NCBI GenBank assembly: GCA_902635225.1
Contig: CACPNG010000004.1
Coordinates: 1-36,538 of the forward strand
Length of the DNA: 36,538 bases
Direction: 5' to 3'
Source of the DNA: an uncultured Pelagibacteraceae bacterium
GTDB lineage: Bacteria > Pseudomonadota > Alphaproteobacteria > Pelagibacterales > Pelagibacteraceae
Shown here: in pieces, positions 8,810 through 17,241 of the stretch
Numbering within the stretch: the first letter of the stretch is position 1
Layout of the letters: every line of letters begins with the position of its first letter
The notes under the pieces: generated by a model
Seen by the model: the letters and a program-made list of their open reading frames with translations, nothing else
Database searches by the model: none
Told to the model about the DNA's origin: nothing
Translations under genes and position numbers: made by a program

Positions 8810-8916
8810 AAATATTAGTATTAATTTGTATAATAATTTTAACTCTATCTGGATGCGGAAAGAAATCAGAACCAAAGTATCAAGGAAAATTTAATCATAC
8901 TCAAATAATTTTATAA
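8806..8916 (+). CDS. lptM: Micro-lipoprotein, LptM/YifL-like (36 aa)
   Basis: ATG overlaps the argH stop (ATGA). Translation MKILVLICIIILTLSGCGKKSEPKYQGKFNHTQIIL has a lipobox LSGC followed by GKKSEP. An RBS-like AGGAGG lies just upstream. Below the ORF-track length cutoff. Confidence 0.72.
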   Translation: MKILVLICIIILTLSGCGKKSEPKYQGKFNHTQIIL

Positions 8917-8920
8917 TCTT

Positions 8921-10150
8921 ATGCAAAATTTAAGATATGAGGGTAAAAATTTATTTCTGGAGCGAGTATCTATCCAGAATTTTTTAAAGAAAAATAAAAC
9001 TCCCTTTTATATTTATTCTGAAAATCAAATAGTTTCTAATTATTTAAATTTTGTAAAAACATTTAAAAAAACTAATCCTTTAATATGTTTTGCTGCAAAA
9101 TCTAATAGCAATACAAATATTTTAAGAATTTTAGGTAAACTTGGTGCTGGAGCTGATGTTGTGTCTGGCGGAGAACTATTAAAGGCTCTTAAAGCAGGCA
9201 TTAAACCAAAAAAAATTGTTTTTTCGGGCGTTGGTAAGTCTGAGGATGAGTTAAAAATAGCAATTAATAAAAAAATTTTATTAATCAACTGTGAGTCTGA
9301 GAGTGAAGCGAAATTAGTTAACAAATTAGGAAAAAATTTAAGAAAAAAAGTTTCAATTGGCTTTAGGTTAAATCCTAATGTCGATGCAAAAACACATAAA
9401 AATATATCTACTGGTAAAGCAGATAATAAATTTGGTTTATCAATAAAAAATTTTAAGTCTTTTCTAGGAGAGATAAATAAATTTAAAAATATAAAACTTG
9501 AGGCATTAAGTGTTCATATAGGAAGCCAAATTTTAAATGATGGGCCCTTTAAAAAGACACTTAATGTAATGAATAAATTAATTAAGGAGCTAAAATTAAA
9601 TTTAAAGTATGTCGATTTAGGTGGAGGTTTTGGAATTAATTATAGTGATAGTGAAAAACCAATAAATTTAAATAATTACTCAAAATTAGTAAATAATTTT
9701 GCAACAAAACTTAACTGTAAAATTATTTTTGAACCTGGTAGATCCATTATTGGAAATACCGGCTTACTTATCAGTAAAGTTCAATTTATAAAGAAGGGGG
9801 TAAATAAAAACTTTATAATTTTAGATGCTGGAATGAACGATTTTATGCGACCAGCTCTATACGATGCATTCCATAAAATTATACCTATAACTAAAAATTC
9901 ATCCAAAATGAAAAGCACAATTGAATTTGTAGGGCCAATATGCGAAAGTACTTGTAAATTTGGAGTTTATAGAAAATATCAAAAATTAATTGAGAATGAC
10001 TTTGTGGCAATTACAAATGTTGGTGCGTATGGCTCTTCATTATCATCAAATTATAATACAAGACCTTTAATCGCTGAAATTTTAATCAATAAAAATAAAT
10101 TTAAATACATTAGAAAAAAACAAAATTTACAAAAATTGATTAATTCTTAA
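8921..10150 (+). CDS. lysA: Diaminopimelate decarboxylase
   Basis: PLP-binding CFAAKSNSN, GAGADVVSGGEL, HIGSQI, GGGFGI, EPGRSI, GPICESTC motifs. Confidence 0.96.
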   Translation: MQNLRYEGKNLFLERVSIQNFLKKNKTPFYIYSENQIVSNYLNFVKTFKKTNPLICFAAKSNSNTNILRILGKLGAGADVVSGGELLKALKAGIKPKKIVFSGVGKSEDELKIAINKKILLINCESESEAKLVNKLGKNLRKKVSIGFRLNPNVDAKTHKNISTGKADNKFGLSIKNFKSFLGEINKFKNIKLEALSVHIGSQILNDGPFKKTLNVMNKLIKELKLNLKYVDLGGGFGINYSDSEKPINLNNYSKLVNNFATKLNCKIIFEPGRSIIGNTGLLISKVQFIKKGVNKNFIILDAGMNDFMRPALYDAFHKIIPITKNSSKMKSTIEFVGPICESTCKFGVYRKYQKLIENDFVAITNVGAYGSSLSSNYNTRPLIAEILINKNKFKYIRKKQNLQKLINS

Positions 10151-10857
10151 TGCAATTTATCAAATCTTTAATTTTTAATATTTTCCTATATTTAGGACTT
10201 ATTCTAATTTTTGTATTAGCAATACCTACATTAATTCTTCCAGAAAAATTTACCATTTTTTTTGGAAGGTTATCAGCAAAATATATTGTTTTAATTTTAA
10301 AACTTGTAATGAATACTAAAGTAATTTTTCATGGTGAAGAAAATTTAAAAAAAGTTGATCAATTTTTTGTTGCCTCCGCCCATCAATCAATGTTTGAAAC
10401 TTTTGCATTACAAATTCCGCTGGATGGTCCAGTTTTTATTTTAAAAAAAGAACTTTTAAATATACCTTTGTTTGGTTGGTATTTAAGAAAAATTGGTTCT
10501 ATAGCAATCATTAGAGAAACTACCACTAAAGAAAATTTAAATTTTTTTGATAAAATAAAAGAAAGATTAAAGAAAAATAAAAGACCACTTTTAATATTTC
10601 CTCAGGGGACAAGAGTAAAATTAGACGATCAGCCTCCTTTTAAAAAAGGAGTTGGTCGGATATATAAAGCATTGAATTTACCTTGTATTCCAGTTGCATT
10701 GAATACAGGACAGGTTTGGCCGAAAAATAGTTTTATGAAATTTTCAGGTGATATTCATATTTCATTTCTAGACCCTATTATGCCTGGTAAGGATAATGAT
10801 GAATTTATAAAAGAAATTGAAAACAAAATTTATTCTGAAATAAAAAAATATTATTAA
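10150..10857 (+). CDS. plsC: 1-acyl-sn-glycerol-3-phosphate acyltransferase
   Basis: AHQSMFETF (HX4-5D/E-like), FPQGTR and P-V-A-L motifs; N-terminal TM. Confidence 0.88.
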   Translation: MQFIKSLIFNIFLYLGLILIFVLAIPTLILPEKFTIFFGRLSAKYIVLILKLVMNTKVIFHGEENLKKVDQFFVASAHQSMFETFALQIPLDGPVFILKKELLNIPLFGWYLRKIGSIAIIRETTTKENLNFFDKIKERLKKNKRPLLIFPQGTRVKLDDQPPFKKGVGRIYKALNLPCIPVALNTGQVWPKNSFMKFSGDIHISFLDPIMPGKDNDEFIKEIENKIYSEIKKYY

Positions 10858-11754
10858 TTATTTTCTTCCAAAGTCTGCTTTATCTGTATCCTGCCCAGCC
10901 TCAATAATTTCTTTTCTTACTTTTTTAGTTGACGAAAATATTTCTAGAAGTTTTTCACTGTCTTTATTTTTAATAGCACTTTTAATATCTTCGAGATTTT
11001 TTGAATAATTATCTAAAACTTTCAATATATTTTCACTGTTATCAATAAAAATATCTTTCCACATCAAAGGATCTGAAGCAGCAATTCTAGTAAAATCTCT
11101 TAATCCCCCAGCACTATATTGAATAACATCATTTTTAAATTTGTCCTCATTATTAATTGCAGTTCTAACAATACTGTATGCAACTGCATGTGGAAGATGA
11201 CTTGTTAAAGACAAAACATAATCATGGTCTTCAAATGACATGATTTTAACTTTACTTCCTAATTTGGACCAAAATTTTTCTAGGTTTTCTATTTTATCTT
11301 TAGAAACCTGGTTGTCAGCTGAAAGAATGCACCATCTATTTTTAAATAAACTTGAAAATCCTGCAGCAGGTCCGCTATATTCTGTTCCAGCTATTGGGTG
11401 TGAAGCTATCCAGCTAATATTTTTAAGACCTAAATTGTTTACAATTTTGTTTACTTCTTTTTTAGTCGAACCAGTATCAGTAAGAATAGATCCTTCCTTT
11501 AAGTTTGATTTAATAGAAAGCAAAATTTCTTTGTAACTGCTTAATGGTGCAGAAATTATTATCAGGTCTGCATCTTTTGCTGACTCCGTCACATTAAAAC
11601 AAATATCAGCTGTAAAATTTTTTTTTAAATATTCTATGACTTTGTTTGACTTATCGTAAACACTTATTTTTGTAGCTAATTTTTGTTCCTGCGTTGCTCT
11701 CAGAATTGAGGAGCCAATCAATCCGCAGCCTATGATACTTATTTTACCGAACAT
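10858..11754 (-). CDS. tyrA: Prephenate/arogenate (cyclohexadienyl) dehydrogenase
   Basis: IIGCGLIGSSILRA Rossmann motif; DTGSTK; SHPIAGTEYSGP; SHLPHAVAYS. Confidence 0.92.
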   Translation of the reverse strand: MFGKISIIGCGLIGSSILRATQEQKLATKISVYDKSNKVIEYLKKNFTADICFNVTESAKDADLIIISAPLSSYKEILLSIKSNLKEGSILTDTGSTKKEVNKIVNNLGLKNISWIASHPIAGTEYSGPAAGFSSLFKNRWCILSADNQVSKDKIENLEKFWSKLGSKVKIMSFEDHDYVLSLTSHLPHAVAYSIVRTAINNEDKFKNDVIQYSAGGLRDFTRIAASDPLMWKDIFIDNSENILKVLDNYSKNLEDIKSAIKNKDSEKLLEIFSSTKKVRKEIIEAGQDTDKADFGRK

Positions 11755-12829
11755 TTAAAATTTTTCTCATTTTTTTCATTAATGTAATATTTTCTGATGT
11801 TGTCCCAATGGTTATGCGTAAAGAATTTTTAATTCCATAAACATCCATTTTACGGACCAGTATTCCCGATTTTGCAAGTAATCTAAATACTCTAGCAGAA
11901 TTTATTTTAGTTTTATCAAATTTTACCAATAAGAAATTAGTAAAACTTTTATTTGTTTCTATTCTCATTTTTTTGAACTCAGAATACATTTTTTTAGTCC
12001 ATTTATTTACGTGTTTAATTTCTTTATTCAACCATGGACTATCTTTTACAGCAGCAGAAGCTGCAAACAAAGCTGGTCTGCTAACATTAAATGGTGGCTT
12101 AACCTTATTTAATGCGGAAATAATTTCTTTTGATCCATATCCCCAGCCCACTCTGAGACCTGCTAAACCATATATTTTTGAAAAAGTTCTTGTCATAACT
12201 ACATTTTTAAAATTTGTAAAAGTTTTTAAACCAGACAAATAATCTTTATTTTGCACATACTCAAAATAAGCATCATCTACTACTAACAAGATATCACTCC
12301 TTAGTTTTTTTCTTAAAAAGAGTAATTCTTTCTTTGGAATATATGTTCCAGTTGGATTATTTGGGTTAGCTAGGAAAACTATTTTAGTTTTTCTTGTAAC
12401 TTTTTTGAGTATATCTTTAGTTGAAACAGTAAAATTATTCTCTTTAGAATAAATAACTTTTGCTCCATTCATTCTACTGTAAATTCTGTAAATTATAAAA
12501 CTAAACTTAGGGACTATAACTTCATCTCCCTTCTTTAGGAACGATTTACATATAAGTTCAAAAATTTGATCAGATCCTGATCCTAAGATTACTCTATTTT
12601 TATCAATCTTAAACTTCTTAGCTAGCGTATTTCTTAAAAAGTTTCCATCGGAGTCAGGGTATCTTGCAAAGTTTTTTGAAACTTCTAAGTATTGTTTTCT
12701 TGCTTTCGGGCTAGGGCCAAGAGCAGACTCATTTGCAGATAATTTTATCTTTGCTAGTTTACTCTTGAATAAGCTCATTCCAGCAACATATTTCTCTGCA
12801 ACAATGTTATTTGGTTTCGGAAATCTCAT
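11744..12829 (-). CDS. hisC: Histidinol-phosphate aminotransferase
   Basis: ANESALGPSP, GSGSDQIFE, NPNNPTGTY, RTFSKIYGLAGLRVGWG (PLP lysine). Confidence 0.94.
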   Translation of the reverse strand: MRFPKPNNIVAEKYVAGMSLFKSKLAKIKLSANESALGPSPKARKQYLEVSKNFARYPDSDGNFLRNTLAKKFKIDKNRVILGSGSDQIFELICKSFLKKGDEVIVPKFSFIIYRIYSRMNGAKVIYSKENNFTVSTKDILKKVTRKTKIVFLANPNNPTGTYIPKKELLFLRKKLRSDILLVVDDAYFEYVQNKDYLSGLKTFTNFKNVVMTRTFSKIYGLAGLRVGWGYGSKEIISALNKVKPPFNVSRPALFAASAAVKDSPWLNKEIKHVNKWTKKMYSEFKKMRIETNKSFTNFLLVKFDKTKINSARVFRLLAKSGILVRKMDVYGIKNSLRITIGTTSENITLMKKMRKILNVR

Positions 12830-12889
12830 TAAATTAATGTATTATCTAAATTGTTTAAGTTTTTCTATAGCTCTTTATCGTATATAAAA

Positions 12890-12918
12890 TTGACAAGTTT
12901 GTGATGATTTAGTAAACA
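12890..12918 (+). promoter_or_regulatory. Putative sigma70-type promoter for the metX leader
   Basis: TTGACA (12890-12895), 17-nt spacer, TAAACA (12913-12918); the predicted start would fall at the 5' edge of the SAM-II aptamer. Confidence 0.5.
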
Positions 12919-12922
12919 TTAA

Positions 12923-12975
12923 TCGCGCTGATTTAACCATATTGCAAGCGCATAATAAATGTAGCTAAAAAGGGG
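12923..12975 (+). ncRNA. SAM-II riboswitch aptamer upstream of metX
   Basis: tcgcgctgatttaaccatattgcaagcgcataataaatgtagctaaaaagggg closely matches the remembered SAM-II/metX consensus: P1 GCGCT/AGCGC, ATTTA...TAAAT pairing, conserved GCTAAAAAGG 3' segment. Confidence 0.93.
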
Positions 12976-12977
12976 AT

Positions 12978-13003
12978 GCCCAGTTTAGCTGGGCTTTTTT
13001 TTT
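12978..13003 (+). terminator. Intrinsic terminator-like hairpin following the SAM-II aptamer
   Basis: GCCCAG (12978-12983), loop TTTAG, CTGGGC (12989-12994), then nine T (12995-13003), immediately before GG-ATG at 13006. Confidence 0.85.
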
Positions 13004-13005
13004 GG

Positions 13006-14145
13006 ATGAATATAAAACTTGATAATATAAAGAAACTAGACGTTGCTAAACCGCTTAAACTAGACTGCGGAAAAACTATAAAAGATTTTCCTCTCGCTTA
13101 CGAGACTTACGGAAAATTGAATAATAACAAAGATAACGCAATACTTGTGTTTCATGCATTGACTGGAGATCAGTTCGTGACTGGAACTAATCCTATTACT
13201 AATAAAGAAGGTTGGTGGGTAACTGCAGTAGGTCCTGGTAAAGCAATAGATACAAATAAATATTTTGTAATCTGTGCTAACGTAATTGGAGGTTGTATGG
13301 GATCATTAGGACCAAAAAATATTAATCCAGATACAAAAAAACCTTATGGTTTAGATTTTCCAGTAATAACGATTAAAGATATGGTTAGAGCTCAAGAGTC
13401 TTTACTTGAACATCTTGGAATTAAAAAACTTTTGTGTGCGACAGGTGGGTCAATGGGAGGTATGCAGTTATTACAGTTCTGCGCAACATTTCCTGATAAA
13501 GCTTTTTCGGCTATTCCTATCGCCTGTAGTTCAAGCCATAGCGCTCAGAATATTGCTTTAAATGAATTAGCACGACAAGCAATAATGGCTGACCCTATAT
13601 GGGATAATGGAAAATATGTAACTAAAAATGTACAACCAAAAAATGGTTTAGCAGTTGCAAGAATGGTTGGACATATAAGTTATTTATCTGAAAAAGGTAT
13701 GCAGGAAAAATTTGGAAGAAAATTACAAGAAAAAGCAAATTATGAATTTAGTTTCAATGCGGATTTCCAAGTTGAAAGTTATTTAAGACATCAAGGTTAT
13801 GCATTTGTAGAAAGGTTTGATGCAAATTCTATACTTTATATTACTAGAGCAATGGATTATTTTGATCTCTCTAAGCAATTTAAAGGTGGTATGATCGAAG
13901 CTTTTAAAAAACAAAATACAAAATTTTTAGTGATATCGTTCTCATCTGACTGGCTTTATACAACTAAAGAAAATAAAGACATTGTAATTGCGTTAAATGC
14001 ATCTGGTGCTGATGTATCTTATTCAGAAATCATTACAGATAAAGGGCATGATTCCTTCTTATTAAATGAACCAGAATTTTTAAAAACTCTTAAGGGTTTT
14101 ATAGACTCGATGTACGAAAAATTTAAAAATGAAAAAAGAATTTAA
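13006..14145 (+). CDS. metX: Homoserine O-acetyltransferase
   Basis: LVFHALTGDQF, ATGGSMGGMQLLQF nucleophile elbow, DKGHDSFL. ORF track start is 12976; ATG 13006 (MNIKLDNIKKLDV) is preferred because 12976 lies inside the terminator stem region and directly abuts the purine-rich aptamer 3' end. Confidence 0.93.
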   Translation: MNIKLDNIKKLDVAKPLKLDCGKTIKDFPLAYETYGKLNNNKDNAILVFHALTGDQFVTGTNPITNKEGWWVTAVGPGKAIDTNKYFVICANVIGGCMGSLGPKNINPDTKKPYGLDFPVITIKDMVRAQESLLEHLGIKKLLCATGGSMGGMQLLQFCATFPDKAFSAIPIACSSSHSAQNIALNELARQAIMADPIWDNGKYVTKNVQPKNGLAVARMVGHISYLSEKGMQEKFGRKLQEKANYEFSFNADFQVESYLRHQGYAFVERFDANSILYITRAMDYFDLSKQFKGGMIEAFKKQNTKFLVISFSSDWLYTTKENKDIVIALNASGADVSYSEIITDKGHDSFLLNEPEFLKTLKGFIDSMYEKFKNEKRI

Positions 14146-14722
14146 TGTAATTGCTGATTTACTACCTAACAATACTAGAGTTTTAGATGTTGGCTGTGGA
14201 GACGGATCTCTAATGAACTTGCTTAAAGAAGAAAAAAATATAGAAGTTCGTGGACTAGAGCTTAATCAAGATAATGTGCAACAGTGTATTCATAAGGGAT
14301 TACCGGTTATACAAGGGAATGCAGAAACTGAACTTCATCAATTTCCCAACCAATCTTTTGACTATGTCATTCTAAGCCAAACGTTACAAGCCTTCTATAA
14401 GCCGGAGGAAGTTTTAAGAAATCTTTTGAGAATAGGAAAATCAGTAATTGTTTCAATCCCGAATTTTGGATTCTGGAAAGTAAGAATTAAGCTTCTTATT
14501 TTTGGGGAAATGCCAGTTACAAAAACTCTACCGAATACTTGGTATAACACTCCTAATTTGCATATGTGTACAATTAAAGATTTATTCAAGTTTTGCGAAG
14601 AGAAAAATATTAATATTAAAAAAGTTATCGGGGTTAACGAGAATTCAACCTCAATAATAAAAAAAAGAAATTTAGAAATAAAAAATCTTTTTTCAAAATT
14701 AGGGATTTTCTTAATAGGATAA
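14129..14722 (+). CDS. metW: Methionine biosynthesis protein MetW (SAM-dependent methyltransferase fold)
   Basis: RVLDVGCGDGSLMNLL, FDYVILSQTLQAF, SIPNFGFWKVR, LPNTWYNTPNLHMCTIKDL; overlaps the metX 3' end. Confidence 0.92.
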   Translation: MKKEFNVIADLLPNNTRVLDVGCGDGSLMNLLKEEKNIEVRGLELNQDNVQQCIHKGLPVIQGNAETELHQFPNQSFDYVILSQTLQAFYKPEEVLRNLLRIGKSVIVSIPNFGFWKVRIKLLIFGEMPVTKTLPNTWYNTPNLHMCTIKDLFKFCEEKNINIKKVIGVNENSTSIIKKRNLEIKNLFSKLGIFLIG

Positions 14723-15481
14723 ATGATTGTAGAAATTATTCCATGTTTAAGTGATAATTATAGTTATGTAATTCGTGAAAAAGAGACAAACACTATATCA
14801 ATAGTGGATCCCTCTGAATTTGAGGCTTGTGATAAAATATTAAATAAGTACAAAAAGTTAGATTTTATTTTAAATACTCATCATCATATTGATCATGTAG
14901 GTGCAAACTTAAAGCTTAAAAAGAAATATAATTCAAAAATTTTAGGTTCAAATTCAGATAAAGATCGTATTCCTGGCATAGATATATTTCTTATAGAAAA
15001 TCAAAAACAAAAAATTGGGAATTTGGAATTTGAGGTAATTTTTATTCCAGGTCATACTAAAGGCCATATTGCATTTTTCTTTAGAAAAGAAAAAATTGCT
15101 TTTACTGGAGATACATTGTTTTCATTAGGATGCGGCAGAATTTTTGAAGGAACCTATAAAGAAATGTTTAATTCTCTAAATAAGATTAAAAACCTACCGC
15201 TTGAAACAAAAATCTATTGTGGACATGAATACACAAAATCAAATTTAAATTTCTGTTTAGCCTACGACCCAGAAAATATCCATTTAAGAGAGAAAGAAAT
15301 TGATATTCAAAAAAAATTAGATTCTAATGAACCAACTATTCCATCAACTTTAAGTGATGAAATTAAAACAAATATTTTCTTGAGGTGCGGTGATCCTGAT
15401 ATAAAATATAATTTAGGCCTCAAAGATTCATCTGAAATTGAAGTTTTTTCAAAATTACGAGATTTAAAGGATGCTTTCTAA
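14723..15481 (+). CDS. gloB: Hydroxyacylglutathione hydrolase (glyoxalase II)
   Basis: NTHHHIDHVGAN, PGHTKGHI, FTGDTLFSLGCGRIFEGT, YCGHEYT. Confidence 0.94.
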   Translation: MIVEIIPCLSDNYSYVIREKETNTISIVDPSEFEACDKILNKYKKLDFILNTHHHIDHVGANLKLKKKYNSKILGSNSDKDRIPGIDIFLIENQKQKIGNLEFEVIFIPGHTKGHIAFFFRKEKIAFTGDTLFSLGCGRIFEGTYKEMFNSLNKIKNLPLETKIYCGHEYTKSNLNFCLAYDPENIHLREKEIDIQKKLDSNEPTIPSTLSDEIKTNIFLRCGDPDIKYNLGLKDSSEIEVFSKLRDLKDAF

Positions 15482-15492
15482 CTTCAATAATC

Positions 15493-15520
15493 TTGACTTA
15501 CAAGCATTGAAGGCTATATT
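15493..15520 (+). promoter_or_regulatory. Putative sigma70-type promoter upstream of rplU
   Basis: TTGACT (15493-15498), 16-nt spacer, TATATT (15515-15520), 26 bp before the rplU ATG. Confidence 0.55.
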
Positions 15521-15546
15521 GCCTAAAAATTAAAAAAAAAACTTTT

Positions 15547-15954
15547 ATGTCATTTGCTATAATTGAAACAGGTGGAAAACAGTACAAAGTATCTGCAAGC
15601 AAAATACTAGAAATTGAAAAACTTAATGCTAAAGCTGGTGAGACTGTTAAATTCAATAATGTATTACTCTTAAATGATAACAAAACTACAGAGGTTGGAA
15701 GTCCTAAAGTTGAAGGGGCTACAGTAGAAGCAAAACTTTTGGAAAATAACAAAGATAGAACTGTAATAATTTTTCATAAAAGAAGGAGAAAACACTCAAG
15801 AAAAAGGAATGGCCATAGACAACGTCATTCTAAAATACAAATAACAAAAATTTTGGCTAAAGGTGGCAAAGTTATAAGTGAAGCTAAAATAGTTGAAAAA
15901 AATAAGCCTATTAAAGAAGAAAAAAAAGTTGTAAAAAAGATTACAAAAAAATAG
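15547..15954 (+). CDS. rplU: 50S ribosomal protein L21 with a Lys-rich C-terminal tail
   Basis: MSFAIIETGGKQYKVSASKILEIEKL...FHKRRRKHSRKRNGHRQRHSKIQI. Confidence 0.97.
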   Translation: MSFAIIETGGKQYKVSASKILEIEKLNAKAGETVKFNNVLLLNDNKTTEVGSPKVEGATVEAKLLENNKDRTVIIFHKRRRKHSRKRNGHRQRHSKIQITKILAKGGKVISEAKIVEKNKPIKEEKKVVKKITKK

Positions 15955-15962
15955 GAAATTGA

Positions 15963-16217
15963 ATGGCAACAAAAAAAGCAGGTGGATCATCGAAAAACGG
16001 CCGAGACAGTAAAGGTAGGCGCCTTGGTGTAAAAAAATATGGTGACCAAATAGTTATACCTGGAAACATCATAGTAAGACAAAGAGGGACTAAAATTCAT
16101 CCTGGTGATAATGTTGGCATGGGCAAAGACCATTCGATTTTTTCTTTGGTCAAAGGAAAAGTAAAATTCAAAAAATCTAAATTAAACAGAACTTTTGTTT
16201 CTGTGATCCCCAATTAA
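15963..16217 (+). CDS. rpmA: 50S ribosomal protein L27
   Basis: [27 protein letters not shown]...[27 protein letters not shown]. Confidence 0.98.
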   Translation: MATKKAGGSSKNGRDSKGRRLGVKKYGDQIVIPGNIIVRQRGTKIHPGDNVGMGKDHSIFSLVKGKVKFKKSKLNRTFVSVIPN

Positions 16218-16221
16218 ATCT

Positions 16222-16247
16222 ATATAAATAATTTAAGTTATTTATAT
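16222..16247 (+). repeat. Perfect AT-only inverted repeat between rpmA and obgE
   Basis: ATATAAATAA (16222-16231), TTTAAG loop, TTATTTATAT (16238-16247): 10-bp perfect stem. Confidence 0.75.
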
Positions 16248-16257
16248 TATAATAAGT

Positions 16258-17241
16258 ATGAAATTTTTAGATCAAGCAAAGATTTATATTAAAGCCGGAA
16301 ACGGTGGATCAGGTTCTGCAAGCTTCAGAAGAGAAAAATTTGTAGAATATGGTGGCCCAGATGGTGGTGATGGTGGAGACGGTGGATCTATAATCGTTCA
16401 ATCTGACAGAAATCTAAATACATTAATTGATTTCAGATATGCTCAACATTTTAAAGCTCAACATGGAAAAGCTGGTAGTAAAAGAAATAAGACTGGTGCG
16501 AATGGAGAAGATTTGATTTTAAAAGTTCCATTGGGAACTCAAATATATGAAGAGGATAATAATACACTAATTTATGATTTCACAAAAAATAAAGAAAAAT
16601 ACCTTGTAGCATCAGGTGGCAAAGGCGGACTCGGTAACGTAAGATTTAAAAGTTCAACAAACAGAGCGCCAAGAAAAAAAACTAATGGAAAATTAGGTGA
16701 AGAATTTTGGATATGGCTTCAATTAAAAGTAATTGCTGATATTGGAATTATTGGTAAGCCAAACGCTGGTAAATCTAGTTTGCTTGCGGCGTTAACAAGA
16801 GCTAAGCCAAAAATAGCAAACTATCCTTTTACAACAATAAATCCAAATTTAGGAGTTTCTTACTACGGAGGGAAAGAGATAACTTTAGCGGATATTCCTG
16901 GTTTAGTGGAAGGTGCACACAAAGGTGTTGGTCTTGGGGATAAATTCTTGAGACATATAGAAAGATGTAAAATTTTACTTCACCTAATTGATTTATCAGA
17001 AAACGACTTATTAAATTCTTATAAAAAAATTAAATTAGAATTATCTAATTATGATAAAGATTTAATAAAAAAGAAAGAAATTATTTTTTTTAATAAATCA
17101 GACTTATTAGATGTTAGTGAAATAAATGATAAATTAAAAGAATTTAAAAAAAAAATTAAAACTGAATATGAAGTTGTCTCTGTTTATTCTAGTAAGGATA
17201 TTCAAAAAGTAAAAAAATTATTGATTAAATATGCTAATTAA
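16258..17241 (+). CDS. obgE: Obg-family GTPase
   Basis: Gly-rich Obg fold (GGPDGGDGGDGG), GIIGKPNAGKSSLL P-loop, DIPGLVEGAHKGVGLG. Confidence 0.97.
   Translation: MKFLDQAKIYIKAGNGGSGSASFRREKFVEYGGPDGGDGGDGGSIIVQSDRNLNTLIDFRYAQHFKAQHGKAGSKRNKTGANGEDLILKVPLGTQIYEEDNNTLIYDFTKNKEKYLVASGGKGGLGNVRFKSSTNRAPRKKTNGKLGEEFWIWLQLKVIADIGIIGKPNAGKSSLLAALTRAKPKIANYPFTTINPNLGVSYYGGKEITLADIPGLVEGAHKGVGLGDKFLRHIERCKILLHLIDLSENDLLNSYKKIKLELSNYDKDLIKKKEIIFFNKSDLLDVSEINDKLKEFKKKIKTEYEVVSVYSSKDIQKVKKLLIKYAN

Noticed and set aside
9040-9324. 94-aa minus-strand ORF
   Set aside because: Antisense within lysA, no independent evidence.
15498-15990. Minus-strand ORFs 15498-15752 and 15796-15990
   Set aside because: Antisense to rplU; the latter is Phe/Leu-rich because it complements a Lys-rich tail.
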